Assembly (NCBI GenBank): GCA_013043945.1
Contig: JABEUW010000094.1
Location: forward strand, 1-8,738
From: Vulcanimicrobiota bacterium
GTDB lineage: Bacteria; Vulcanimicrobiota; Vulcanimicrobiia; Vulcanimicrobiales; Vulcanimicrobiaceae
Reading direction: 5' to 3'
DNA: 8,738 bases
The notes below the pieces were generated by a model, which was given only the letters and a program-made list of their open reading frames with translations, was not told where the DNA came from and searched no databases. Shown in pieces: positions 1-6,478 of this stretch. The position numbers were made by a program, and so were the translations under genes. Each line of letters begins with the position of its first letter. Positions within the stretch are counted from its first letter, which is position 1.

Positions 1-57
1 ATGAGGCATCGCTTCGATACGTTTCCCGTTCATCTGAGGAGGACGCCGTACACGTGA
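1..57 (+). other. possible tail of an upstream gene, plus leader of etfB
   Basis: One reading frame is open from the first base to a TGA at 55-57. If it is the end of a preceding gene, that gene would overlap the etfB GTG start by four bases (GTGA), the same junction style seen between etfA and the TPR gene. A second frame has a stop at 2-4, so the upstream gene could equally end there. The 18 visible residues are too few to identify a family. An acyl-CoA dehydrogenase or another beta-oxidation enzyme would be a typical neighbour of etfBA, but nothing seen here shows it. Confidence 0.3.
36..42 (+). promoter_or_regulatory. ribosome binding site of etfB
   Basis: The purine run GAGGAGG is a strong Shine-Dalgarno match and lies 11 bases before the GTG at 54. 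It decides the etfB start, because the frame is open further upstream with no stop inside the window. It is the clearest ribosome binding site in the window; most other genes here appear to rely on translational coupling. Confidence 0.75.
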
Positions 58-842
58 AAATCGTGGTCACCGTCAAGTTAGTTCCCGACCCGAATGGCGC
101 GAAGAACATCGATCCCGCAACCAAGCGATTGGTGCGCGCGGGTGTCGAAACCGTTATCAATCCTTACGACGAATACGCATTGGAAGCTGCATTGCAGCTC
201 AAAGAGCGCATCGGCGGAGAGAGCACGGTGACGGTCTTCTGCATGTCGCCCGAAGCACTCAAAGAGTCGCTGCGCAAAGCGTTGGCAATGGGTGCCGACG
301 GTGCGGTGATGCTGAGCGACGCTGCGCTGGAGGGAAGCGATGTATGGGCGAGCGCGCATGCGATGAGTCTCGCGCTCAAACGTATCGGCTTCGATATTCT
401 TATCGTCGGCGGCCTTACCGACGACGGTAGCACCGGTGCGGTGCCGGGCGCACTCGCTGAATTTCTCGGCGTCCCGTGCCTGACCAACGTTCGCAAGATC
501 GATATTGCCGACGGGAAGGTGCGCGTCGAACGCGAGACCGACGGCGGCTATCAAGAAGTGACCGGAGCGCTGCCGATGCTCGTCACGACCGCGCTGACGA
601 TCGGCGAGCCGCGTTACCCGTCGCTCAAAGGCATCATGGGGGCGAAGAAAAAGCCGATCGAGATGTTGAGCGTCGCCGATATCGGTGCGGGCGATGCGGT
701 CGGCTCCGCAGGCTCGAAGACCGAACTCCTTTCCTTCGCGCCGCCGCCGGCGCGCGGCGCGGGGCAGATCGTTACTCCGGAGGATCCCGCTGCGGGCGCC
801 GCCACGATCCTTGCGTTCCTTCAAGAGAAAAAGTTGGTGTGA
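54..842 (+). CDS. etfB: electron transfer flavoprotein, beta subunit (EtfB/FixA family)
   Basis: This is the small subunit of the soluble heterodimer that takes electrons from acyl-CoA dehydrogenases and related flavoenzymes and passes them to ETF:quinone oxidoreductase. The 262-residue length is normal for the family. Visible marks are the N-terminal MKIVVTVKLVPDP, the nucleotide-site segment NPYDEYALEAAL (36-47), the loop GLTDDGSTGAVPG near 120-132, and the C-terminal signature EPRYPSLKGIMGAKKKPIE (185-203). By homology with human ETF-beta, Leu191 should sit in the recognition loop that docks on dehydrogenases. The loop GLTDDGSTGAVPG looks more like actinobacterial FixA-type ETF than the GDTAQVG form typical of electron-bifurcating EtfB, so ordinary rather than bifurcating electron transfer is inferred. 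The GTG start is supported by the GAGGAGG site and by the conserved N-terminus. The stop shares one base with the etfA start. Confidence 0.96.
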   Translation: MKIVVTVKLVPDPNGAKNIDPATKRLVRAGVETVINPYDEYALEAALQLKERIGGESTVTVFCMSPEALKESLRKALAMGADGAVMLSDAALEGSDVWASAHAMSLALKRIGFDILIVGGLTDDGSTGAVPGALAEFLGVPCLTNVRKIDIADGKVRVERETDGGYQEVTGALPMLVTTALTIGEPRYPSLKGIMGAKKKPIEMLSVADIGAGDAVGSAGSKTELLSFAPPPARGAGQIVTPEDPAAGAATILAFLQEKKLV

Positions 843-1816
843 TGAAAAACGTTATCGTATTCGTCGAGCAAAAGAACGGCGCGACCCGCAAGGTCACCTT
901 CGAGATGCTCTCCGAGGCGCGCAAGATCGCCGATGCGCTCGGTGGGCGGGCCGTCGCCGTCGTGCTCGGTGCCGGTGCGGCGCAGGTCGCCGAACAGGTG
1001 AAGAACTATCCGGTCGACGCGGTGCAGGTCGTCGAAGATCCCGCCGTCGATCGTTTCTTGCTCGATCCGATCGTTCACTACGTCGAGATCGCGGCAAAGA
1101 ATGTCGGTCCCTCGCTCATCCTTATTCCAAACACGCTCTCCGGGCGCGATCTCGCCGGGCGTTTGGTCGCGCGGATGAACGCCGGAATCGCGGCCGACGT
1201 CACCGAGATCGCGGTCGCGAACGGTCGCGTCGAATGCGTCTCGCCGAAATTGGGCGGAGCGCTGGTGACGCGTTGCGTGCTGCGTGCGGGCGACTACGGT
1301 ATTGCAACGATTCGCCCGGGCGCCTTTACCGCCGCGCCGGGTGGAAGTGGAGCGCAGATCGAGCGACACGATGCGGTGAGCGCAACCTATGCGCTTGCCA
1401 TCGAACGCGATGTCGAAGAAGGCTCCGGTGAGATGGCTCTGGAGGAAGCGCCGGTCGTTATCGCCGGCGGGCGCGGCATGGGCGGTGCGGAGCCGTTCAC
1501 GACGATGCTCAAACCACTCGCCGATGCATTCGGCGGAGCGGTCGGGGCTTCACGCGCAGCGGCCGACGCCGGTTGGGTGAGCTACAGCTTGCAGATCGGG
1601 CAGACCGGAAAGACCGTGAGCCCGCCGCTCTATATCGCCGTCGGTATCTCGGGTGCGATCCAGCACAAAGTCGGGATGCGCGCCTCGGGAACGATCGTCG
1701 CGATCAATAAAGATGCTTCGGCGCCGATTGCGGAGTTTGCGGATCTCACCGTCGTGGGCGATGCCTTCGCGATCGTTCCCGAGTTGACGAAACTCGTCAC
1801 GGCGGCGAAGCAGTGA
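842..1816 (+). CDS. etfA: electron transfer flavoprotein, alpha subunit (EtfA/FixB family)
   Basis: This 324-residue protein is the FAD-carrying large subunit that pairs with EtfB. The N-terminal domain (1 to about 195) starts MKNVIVFVEQ. The C-terminal FAD domain has GGRGMGG (209-215), GASRAAADAGW (235-245), QIGQTGK (251-257) and the family signature LYIAVGISGAIQH (263-275), then IVAINKD (285-291), API and the AD..VVGDAF stretch. By homology Arg238, Thr255 and His275 are the expected FAD contacts, and all are present, so the subunit should be functional. The start is ATG at 842, joined to the etfB stop as TGATG, which implies coupled translation and equal subunit synthesis. The frame is open upstream inside etfB, but the conserved N-terminus begins at 842. 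Its stop overlaps the next gene's GTG by four bases. Confidence 0.96.
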   Translation: MKNVIVFVEQKNGATRKVTFEMLSEARKIADALGGRAVAVVLGAGAAQVAEQVKNYPVDAVQVVEDPAVDRFLLDPIVHYVEIAAKNVGPSLILIPNTLSGRDLAGRLVARMNAGIAADVTEIAVANGRVECVSPKLGGALVTRCVLRAGDYGIATIRPGAFTAAPGGSGAQIERHDAVSATYALAIERDVEEGSGEMALEEAPVVIAGGRGMGGAEPFTTMLKPLADAFGGAVGASRAAADAGWVSYSLQIGQTGKTVSPPLYIAVGISGAIQHKVGMRASGTIVAINKDASAPIAEFADLTVVGDAFAIVPELTKLVTAAKQ

Positions 1817-3333
1817 AGTCTCTTCGGCTCGCGGCACTCGTTGCGCTTTTCTTGGGCGCGCTCGTCCTCGCGGCTACGCCGCAGGCAAGTGCGGGGCTCT
1901 TCGGCCACAAGAAGGCCGCCGCGACCCCTTCGCCCTCACCCTCTGCGCTGCCGACCGCAACGCCCGAACCGCCCAGTATCGCCATTCCGCGCCTTCAGGC
2001 GCGCCTCAAGGCACACCCGACCGATCGTCAGGCCGCGCTCGAACTCGCGGGCGTCTATCTCAGCACCGGCCAGGCCGAGCAGGCGCTCTCCCTGACGCAG
2101 CAGCTCTTACAAGCTGGCAACAAGGATGCGCGGATCTACTATCTCGACGGCTACGCGCAGGAACTCGTCGGAAATACCGGGGCGGCACTCGCCGATTTTC
2201 AGAGCGCTTCCGATCTCGATCCGACCAACGTGGGGATCCTGTCGCAGCTCGCCGATCTCTACGCACGGAGCGGCAAGTTCGATCTCGCCGAACGCGTCGC
2301 TAAACGCGCGATCGTCTTTCACAAGAAGAGCTCGCAGGCACACGTCGCGCTCGGCGCAGTGTACGCCGACGAGCAGAAATTCGACAAGGCGCTCGCGGAG
2401 TTTGCAATCGCCCAAAAACTCGCACCGAAGGATCCAACGCCCTCGCTGCAGAGTGCGCGTATCTACCAGCAGCAGAAGCAAATACCGAAAGCCCTTGCCG
2501 CGATCCATAGCGCACTCGCGATCTCGCCGGGCGATCTCGACCTGCTGCTTTTCCGCGCCTCACTCTATGCCGCCGAGCACAACGACGCGAAGACGGTATT
2601 GGCCTACGACGATGCGGAGTATGCCGCGACGAACGACCAAGATCGCGTCAAAGTCCTCATGGAGAAAGCCACCTATTTCACGGGCGAGAAAAAATTTCCG
2701 CAGGCGTTGGCGATATTCCAGGAAGCCCTAAAGAAATTCCCGGATAGCGCGGTGACGCACGGGGCAATGGGGGATTACTACGCGCAACAAAAAGACATGA
2801 AAGATGCGCGAACGCAGTGGCTCGCGGCGCTCAAAATCGATCCGAGCAACCCCGCGGTTCTCACGCGGCTCTCGCAAGATGCGCTCGATCGCCACGACGT
2901 CGTCGATGCAACCGGTTACCTTGCGAAACTCGTAAAGGTGAGCCCATCGGCACAGAGCTTCGCGATGCTCGGGCAGGTCTATTTCTACCGGAAACTCTAT
3001 AGCAAGGCGCGTATCGCCTGCGAACAGAGTTTTCAGGTCGACCGTCAGCCCGATACGTTAGGGTGCATCGCTGGCGCAGATTACCAACTCCATAACTACG
3101 GCGAGGCGGCGCAGATCTTCGACGCTCTCGATCGCAACGCACCGGGTTTCCTCGATCGTCAGCCCGATATGCTGATGGTGGCTGCGGAGACCTACGCACG
3201 AAACAACGACAAGGCAAAGGCCGCACTCGCCTATCGCCGCGTGCTGCGCGTCGTCGCACGCAACTCGCCGAGCTATCGTCAAGCGATCGCCGGGCTGAAG
3301 ATGCTCGCGAAGAAGCCTGCCGCGCACCGATAG
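1813..3333 (+). CDS. exported tetratricopeptide-repeat protein
   Basis: This 506-residue protein begins with a signal peptide: basic MKSLRL, a hydrophobic core to about residue 21, and a likely signal peptidase I site after ATPQASA (near 27). A flexible Ser/Pro/Thr linker follows at about 37-54. The rest, from about 60 to 500, is roughly twelve consecutive 34-residue TPR helical hairpins, with repeated A.LY...G....A...F..A....P patterns such as AHVALGAVYADEQKFDKALA. TPR arrays are protein-docking scaffolds, and no catalytic domain is visible. It should act in the periplasm or at the outer surface. The GTG start overlaps the etfA stop (GTGA) and no ATG is available nearby. An exported scaffold inside an operon of cytoplasmic redox and deacetylase genes is odd, and its partner cannot be read from sequence. 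BamD-like or cellulose/export-type TPR proteins are alternatives that I cannot support. Confidence 0.85.
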   Translation: MKSLRLAALVALFLGALVLAATPQASAGLFGHKKAAATPSPSPSALPTATPEPPSIAIPRLQARLKAHPTDRQAALELAGVYLSTGQAEQALSLTQQLLQAGNKDARIYYLDGYAQELVGNTGAALADFQSASDLDPTNVGILSQLADLYARSGKFDLAERVAKRAIVFHKKSSQAHVALGAVYADEQKFDKALAEFAIAQKLAPKDPTPSLQSARIYQQQKQIPKALAAIHSALAISPGDLDLLLFRASLYAAEHNDAKTVLAYDDAEYAATNDQDRVKVLMEKATYFTGEKKFPQALAIFQEALKKFPDSAVTHGAMGDYYAQQKDMKDARTQWLAALKIDPSNPAVLTRLSQDALDRHDVVDATGYLAKLVKVSPSAQSFAMLGQVYFYRKLYSKARIACEQSFQVDRQPDTLGCIAGADYQLHNYGEAAQIFDALDRNAPGFLDRQPDMLMVAAETYARNNDKAKAALAYRRVLRVVARNSPSYRQAIAGLKMLAKKPAAHR

Positions 3334-3340
3334 GATGAAA

Positions 3341-3353
3341 ACGCTCCGAGCGT
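3341..3353 (+). promoter_or_regulatory. small hairpin over the deacetylase start codon
   Basis: ACGCT (3341-3345) and AGCGT (3349-3353) are perfect inverted repeats with a three-base CCG loop. The right arm takes in the first two bases of the GTG start at 3352. In mRNA this could partly mask the start and make translation depend on ribosomes arriving from the TPR gene, which stops 18 bases earlier. A stem this short can easily occur by chance in GC-rich DNA. Confidence 0.3.
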
Positions 3354-4356
3354 GAGAGTCGTCACCGACATCGCACTCGGAGCTCACCTTCGCGGGAGCG
3401 CTCACCCTGAATCCCCCGATCGTGTCGAACGCGTTGCCGCTGCGCTCCGCGCGAACTCCGGCATATTCATGCTCGAAGAGTCCTTCGAAGCCGACGATGC
3501 AACGCTCGCATTGGTCCATCCGCAACGCTATATCGATCTCGTTGCGCGCGAATGCGAGGCGGCGGAGGGGTTCGGCGACCTCTCGACCGGCGACGTGCTC
3601 ATCGATTCGAGCTCGTTCTCGGTTGCGCGCCGTGCTGTGGGGAGCGCGTTGCGAGCATTCGAGCGGACGCAGGGAGATGGTGCTCCGAGTTTTGCGCTCG
3701 TGCGCCCACCCGGTCATCACGCCGAGCCGGCGCGCGGCATGGGCTTTTGTATCTTTAATAACGTCGGGATCGTCGCGCGAAGTATCCATGCGAACACGGG
3801 CGCGCGCGTGGCGATTCTCGATATCGATTACCACCACGGAAACGGTACGCAAGCGCTCGTGGGCGAGGGGATATCGTATCTCTCCTCGCACGCCTGGCCC
3901 GCCTATCCGGGTAGCGGAGGCCCGGGAGAGCAAGCGCGCAGTGCGAGCGGCGACGTACTCGTGAATCTGCCGATCGACCCGCGCGGCATCTCAACCGAGG
4001 GATTCGTCGCGCTCTGGGAGCGCGTTGCCATCTTCCTGGAACGCGATCTGCGCCCCGAGGCGATCGTCGTTAGTGCGGGGTTCGATTACGTTCGCGGCGA
4101 CCCCGTCGGAGATCTCGGCATCGATCGGAGTGCCGCGGGATCGTTGGCGCGGATCTTCGCGCGCATTGCCGGGAGGCTCGATGCGCCATTGCTCTACGTC
4201 CTGGAAGGTGGATACGATATCGAGAACGTCACCGAATCGATTCTCGAAATCGCCGCGGTGCACGACGCCGGTGCGGCAGGCGAGAGCGGAGCCTCGGCGA
4301 GCGCGATTCCCGAGCGGCTCCGGGGTATTCTCGAACGTGTCGAGCGTCTACCCTAG
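3352..4356 (+). CDS. histone deacetylase superfamily amidohydrolase (AcuC/HDAC-like)
   Basis: This 334-residue protein is a zinc-dependent deacetylase of the arginase/HDAC fold, expected to remove acetyl or other acyl groups from lysines or small amines in the cytoplasm. The hallmarks are complete: HPESPDRV (18-25) near the N-terminus, the His pair in RPPGHHAEP (122-123), DIDYHHGNGT (157-166) with predicted zinc ligands Asp159 and His161, SAGFD (241-245) with the third ligand Asp245, and EGGYD with the predicted transition-state Tyr288. AcuC deacetylates acetyl-CoA synthetase in Bacillus, but acetylpolyamine and other substrates occur in the same superfamily, so the substrate is open. It lies 18 bases after the TPR gene, in the same frame, with only a weak and distant AGGA at 3332-3335, so coupled translation is likely. 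Adjacency to etfBA suggests a role near acyl-CoA metabolism (inference). Confidence 0.92.
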   Translation: MRVVTDIALGAHLRGSAHPESPDRVERVAAALRANSGIFMLEESFEADDATLALVHPQRYIDLVARECEAAEGFGDLSTGDVLIDSSSFSVARRAVGSALRAFERTQGDGAPSFALVRPPGHHAEPARGMGFCIFNNVGIVARSIHANTGARVAILDIDYHHGNGTQALVGEGISYLSSHAWPAYPGSGGPGEQARSASGDVLVNLPIDPRGISTEGFVALWERVAIFLERDLRPEAIVVSAGFDYVRGDPVGDLGIDRSAAGSLARIFARIAGRLDAPLLYVLEGGYDIENVTESILEIAAVHDAGAAGESGASASAIPERLRGILERVERLP

Positions 4357-4377
4357 CGGCGTGGAGTGCCGTTAGGG
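4351..4377. terminator. hairpin containing both convergent stop codons, possible bidirectional terminator
   Basis: CCCTAGCGGC (4351-4360) pairs with GCCGTTAGGG (4368-4377) around a seven-base loop, giving a 10-bp stem with one G-U wobble on the plus-strand transcript. On the minus-strand transcript that pair becomes an A-C mismatch. The left arm carries the TAG of the deacetylase gene (4354-4356), and the right arm carries the TTA that is the complementary TAA stop of the minus-strand RseB-like gene (4372-4374). No T-tract follows on either side, so it is not a canonical intrinsic terminator. It may act as a 3' end stabiliser or as a Rho-assisted block between converging transcripts. Confidence 0.5.
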
Positions 4378-5391
4378 CGCGATCGATGCGGCGATCTTCG
4401 TAAGTTCCACGGAATCGAGCGAGCCGACGAGTGCGTAGTGTATTCCATTTTTCGACCACGAGAGTAAGGAGGTCGAACCGCTCGAGGCGAGTTTCGCCGA
4501 GAGCGGACCAACGCGTAGCGTGCGTACATGGAGCCCATCGAGATCGAGTGAGGCGCTTGCGTTTTCGAAGAGCGAGATCATACGGATTCCGTCCGAGTAC
4601 AACAGGTGTGCCTGAGCGATGCCGTCGTCGTTCGTCCGATCCGCTGCAACGGCGATGAAACCCTCGGGGAGATAATGCGGGCGTTCTGCCTTGAAAGGCA
4701 GGCTTCGTAAGACGGCGGCGATATCGTTCGACGGGCGGCGGTGCACCGTGCGATCGACGCGTTTGAGGTCGCTCGGAATCGCAAAGACCGGCATTGGAAT
4801 ATCCTTCGCGTACGCGAGATTTTCGAAGCGCTGCTCGCCGAGGAGCGCGCCGTCATCGCCGTAGACCTTTCGCTCGATCACGAGGTGACTGCGGGCGTCG
4901 AGCCAGAGCCGCATCATCGTGTTCCCGGTATAGTTATTCACCAACGCAACGATATCGACGGGAAAGCCGAGGATGTGCCCCGTTCCCTGCTGCACCGGGC
5001 GATAGTTGCGCAGCATCAAGCCGAGGTTATCGGCGATGACGATGCGATCGTCGAGTGCGCGGTTGCGTTCGACGAGGACGCGATGATGCTGCGGATCGAG
5101 AACGTAGGTCGTGTCGCCGCGCTCGATCTCGGTCTCCCCGAACGCCGATTGCGGGACGATGTACCAGCGATGCGTGAGATCGGGTGCGCGATGTTCGACG
5201 CGAAAGAGCGTCGCTTGCGTGCCGTGCGCGCCGAAGCGAATGCTCTCGATCTCGCCGACGTAGCTGACGGTATGCGGTGCTTGGAGCGCAGCACGGAGGA
5301 GTGGAGATGCATCGCGTTGCGCGGCGAGTCCCGCCCCCGGCAGGAGCAGCGCCGTCGCGGCCGCGATGGCCGCGAGGTTACGGCGCTGCAT
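4372..5391 (-). CDS. exported MucB/RseB-like sigma-factor regulatory protein
   Basis: The 339-residue product has an N-terminal signal peptide (MQRRNLAAIAAATALLLPG, cleavage near AGLAA at about 20-24). A lipoprotein-carrier-like (LolA/RseB fold) domain runs from about 30 to 205, and a smaller C-terminal domain from about 235 to 337 contains LPEGF, LLYSDGIRMISLFE and LSWSKNGIHYALVGS, resembling the RseB/MucB C-terminal domain. In Proteobacteria RseB binds the periplasmic tail of the anti-sigma factor, shields it from proteolysis and senses mislocalised envelope lipids or lipoproteins. The gene position is decisive: its start lies 14 bases inside the end of the anti-sigma gene, giving the order sigma, anti-sigma, RseB. 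It has only a weak purine stretch before its ATG. Alternative: a more general DUF4367-like or outer-membrane lipoprotein-sorting protein. The family call comes from fold-like motifs and synteny, not a strong signature. Confidence 0.75.
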   Translation of the reverse strand: MQRRNLAAIAAATALLLPGAGLAAQRDASPLLRAALQAPHTVSYVGEIESIRFGAHGTQATLFRVEHRAPDLTHRWYIVPQSAFGETEIERGDTTYVLDPQHHRVLVERNRALDDRIVIADNLGLMLRNYRPVQQGTGHILGFPVDIVALVNNYTGNTMMRLWLDARSHLVIERKVYGDDGALLGEQRFENLAYAKDIPMPVFAIPSDLKRVDRTVHRRPSNDIAAVLRSLPFKAERPHYLPEGFIAVAADRTNDDGIAQAHLLYSDGIRMISLFENASASLDLDGLHVRTLRVGPLSAKLASSGSTSLLSWSKNGIHYALVGSLDSVELTKIAASIAP

Positions 5392-5863
5392 TCCCGCTGT
5401 CGTTTGCCAGAACGATCGGCGCCTGCGAGCTATCCTCGAACGGCACGGTCGCCATTAATGCCGCATGGTCGCGCAGATCGTGAAGCGCGTTAATCTGCGA
5501 GGTGGGATGATAGAGGCGTGGCAGGACGACCGGTGCGAGGAAGGCGGCGAGCACGACGAATACCGCTGCTGGCACCGCGATGGCCGGGCGCCACCAGGCC
5601 AGGAAGCGCTCGATATAATGCGGGCGTTCGCGTTCTCTCGCAATTGCGAGCGTCGCCGCGGCGAAGCCGAGCGGTAGCTCGAATCGCTCGCTGCGCGCAT
5701 GCGCGCGGACGAGATCGGTCAATCGTGCCTCTTCGTCGTGAATTGCGGCGCACGGCGCGCAGCCTTCGATATGCGCGAGTATTGCCGCATCGGCTCCCGG
5801 CTCGAGTGCGCGATGCTGGAAGTCGATAAGTTCTTCGCGGGTTGGATGGCGATCGGTAGTCAT
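5378..5863 (-). CDS. single-pass zinc-type anti-sigma factor (RseA/MucA-like role)
   Basis: This 161-residue membrane protein should hold the adjacent ECF sigma factor inactive at the inner membrane. The cytoplasmic part (1 to about 90) carries the ZAS zinc motif HX3CX2C at His31, Cys35 and Cys38 (HIEGCAPC). One membrane helix spans about 93-115 (IAVPAAVFVVLAAFLAPVV). The remaining 46 or so residues form a short tail, probably periplasmic, where regulated proteolysis and RseB binding would occur. The start overlaps the sigma stop (ATGA, four bases) and the preceding bases are AT-rich with no Shine-Dalgarno, so translation is presumably by re-initiation, tying anti-sigma output to sigma output. 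The zinc cysteines make a redox response possible, as in RsrA-type proteins, but many ZAS proteins are not redox-sensitive. Confidence 0.88.
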   Translation of the reverse strand: MTTDRHPTREELIDFQHRALEPGADAAILAHIEGCAPCAAIHDEEARLTDLVRAHARSERFELPLGFAAATLAIARERERPHYIERFLAWWRPAIAVPAAVFVVLAAFLAPVVLPRLYHPTSQINALHDLRDHAALMATVPFEDSSQAPIVLANDSGNAAP

Positions 5864-6423
5864 ACGTTTGAATATTTCAGCACGAGGCGACGGAGTTGAT
5901 TGCGAGCACGATGCAAGCGCGACCGTACCGTGCCGATCGAGCAGCCCATGATCTCGGAGATTTCTTGATAGCTATACTCCTCGATATCCGCGAGGGTGAG
6001 CACTTGGCGCTGGTCCGGGGAGAGTGCATCGAGCGCTTTTTCCATGGGCTCGCTGTACTGCCCCTCGAGGTATTCCTCGATCGGCTCCACGGCGAGCGGG
6101 CGCTCGCCTCCCCATTCCTGCGGTGCGTTGTCCTCTGGGATCTCATCGTAATAACGTCCTTTTCGTCGCCGAAGTTCGTCGCGATGCAAGTTTGTGATAA
6201 TCCGATAGAGCCAGGCCTGGAACGAAGTCCCCGGCGTGAAGCTGCGCCACGCCCGGTAGACGCGGATGAAGGCCTCCTGAACGAGGTCGCGGGCGTCGGG
6301 CTCGTTGCGCGTGAGGCGATAGGCATAGGAATAGGCGGTCGAGCCGTACTGCTCGATCGCTCGTTCCAGAAAAGCCGCCTGCTCGGCACTCGGCGTTTCA
6401 ATCGCCTTCCGCGGTGCTCCCAC
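5860..6423 (-). CDS. ECF-family RNA polymerase sigma factor (RpoE-like)
   Basis: The 187-residue protein has only sigma regions 2 and 4, as expected for an extracytoplasmic-function sigma. Region 2 covers about 18-90, with RNEPDARDLVQEAFIRVYRA, the -10 recognition and melting part around TSFQAWLYRIITNLHRDELR, and a basic RRRKGR end. Region 4 covers about 125-182, with LSPDQRQVLTLADIEEYSY and the -35 helix-turn-helix YQEISEIMGCSIGTVRSRLHRARNQLR. The start is GTG at 6423, with GAGGA at 6436-6440 (minus strand) 12 bases before it. An in-frame TGA 15 bases upstream excludes a longer form, and two nearby upstream ATGs are out of frame. The 3' end overlaps the anti-sigma gene. It should direct transcription of an envelope or redox stress regulon and possibly its own operon, but I could not find a convincing GGAAC-type promoter just upstream. 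Confidence 0.95.
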   Translation of the reverse strand: MGAPRKAIETPSAEQAAFLERAIEQYGSTAYSYAYRLTRNEPDARDLVQEAFIRVYRAWRSFTPGTSFQAWLYRIITNLHRDELRRRKGRYYDEIPEDNAPQEWGGERPLAVEPIEEYLEGQYSEPMEKALDALSPDQRQVLTLADIEEYSYQEISEIMGCSIGTVRSRLHRARNQLRRLVLKYSNV

Positions 6424-6439
6424 GGGCGCTTGGTTTCCT

Positions 6440-6469
6440 CATCGGGCATGCGAGAAGCCTGCCGCGATG
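6440..6469 (-). repeat. imperfect hairpin between the SCO gene and the sigma gene
   Basis: CATCGGGCA (6440-6448) pairs with TGCC and CGATG (6460-6463 and 6465-6469), with one bulged base at 6464 and an 11-base loop, in the 55-base gap between the two genes. There is no U-rich tail, so it is not a standard terminator. Its 6440 end is also the first base of the GAGGA taken as the sigma ribosome binding site. It could modulate read-through or sigma translation, or be chance in GC-rich sequence. Confidence 0.25.
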
Positions 6470-6478
6470 CTGCCTCCG

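Noticed and set aside
476..841. Upstream extension of the etfA frame inside etfB
   Set aside because: The frame is open, but the added residues are Arg-rich noise. The conserved EtfA N-terminus begins at the ATG at 842, directly coupled to the etfB stop.
1915..1975. Possible tandem DNA repeat in the Ser/Pro/Thr-coding stretch of the TPR gene
   Set aside because: The amino acids are repetitive, but the codons vary and no fixed DNA unit is seen. It reads as a normal flexible linker after a signal peptide.
3058..3933. 291-codon open frame on the minus strand across the TPR-deacetylase junction
   Set aside because: It is antisense to two clear genes, has no recognisable motif, and shows the charged composition typical of shadow frames.
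4378..4400. T-tract or canonical intrinsic terminator beside the convergent hairpin
   Set aside because: The flanks are GC-rich mixed sequence with no run of T on either strand, so only the stem itself is reported.
4741..5493. 250-codon plus-strand frame opposite the RseB-like and anti-sigma genes
   Set aside because: No conserved motif is seen, and it lies opposite two genes whose signal peptide, zinc motif and overlapping arrangement are convincing.
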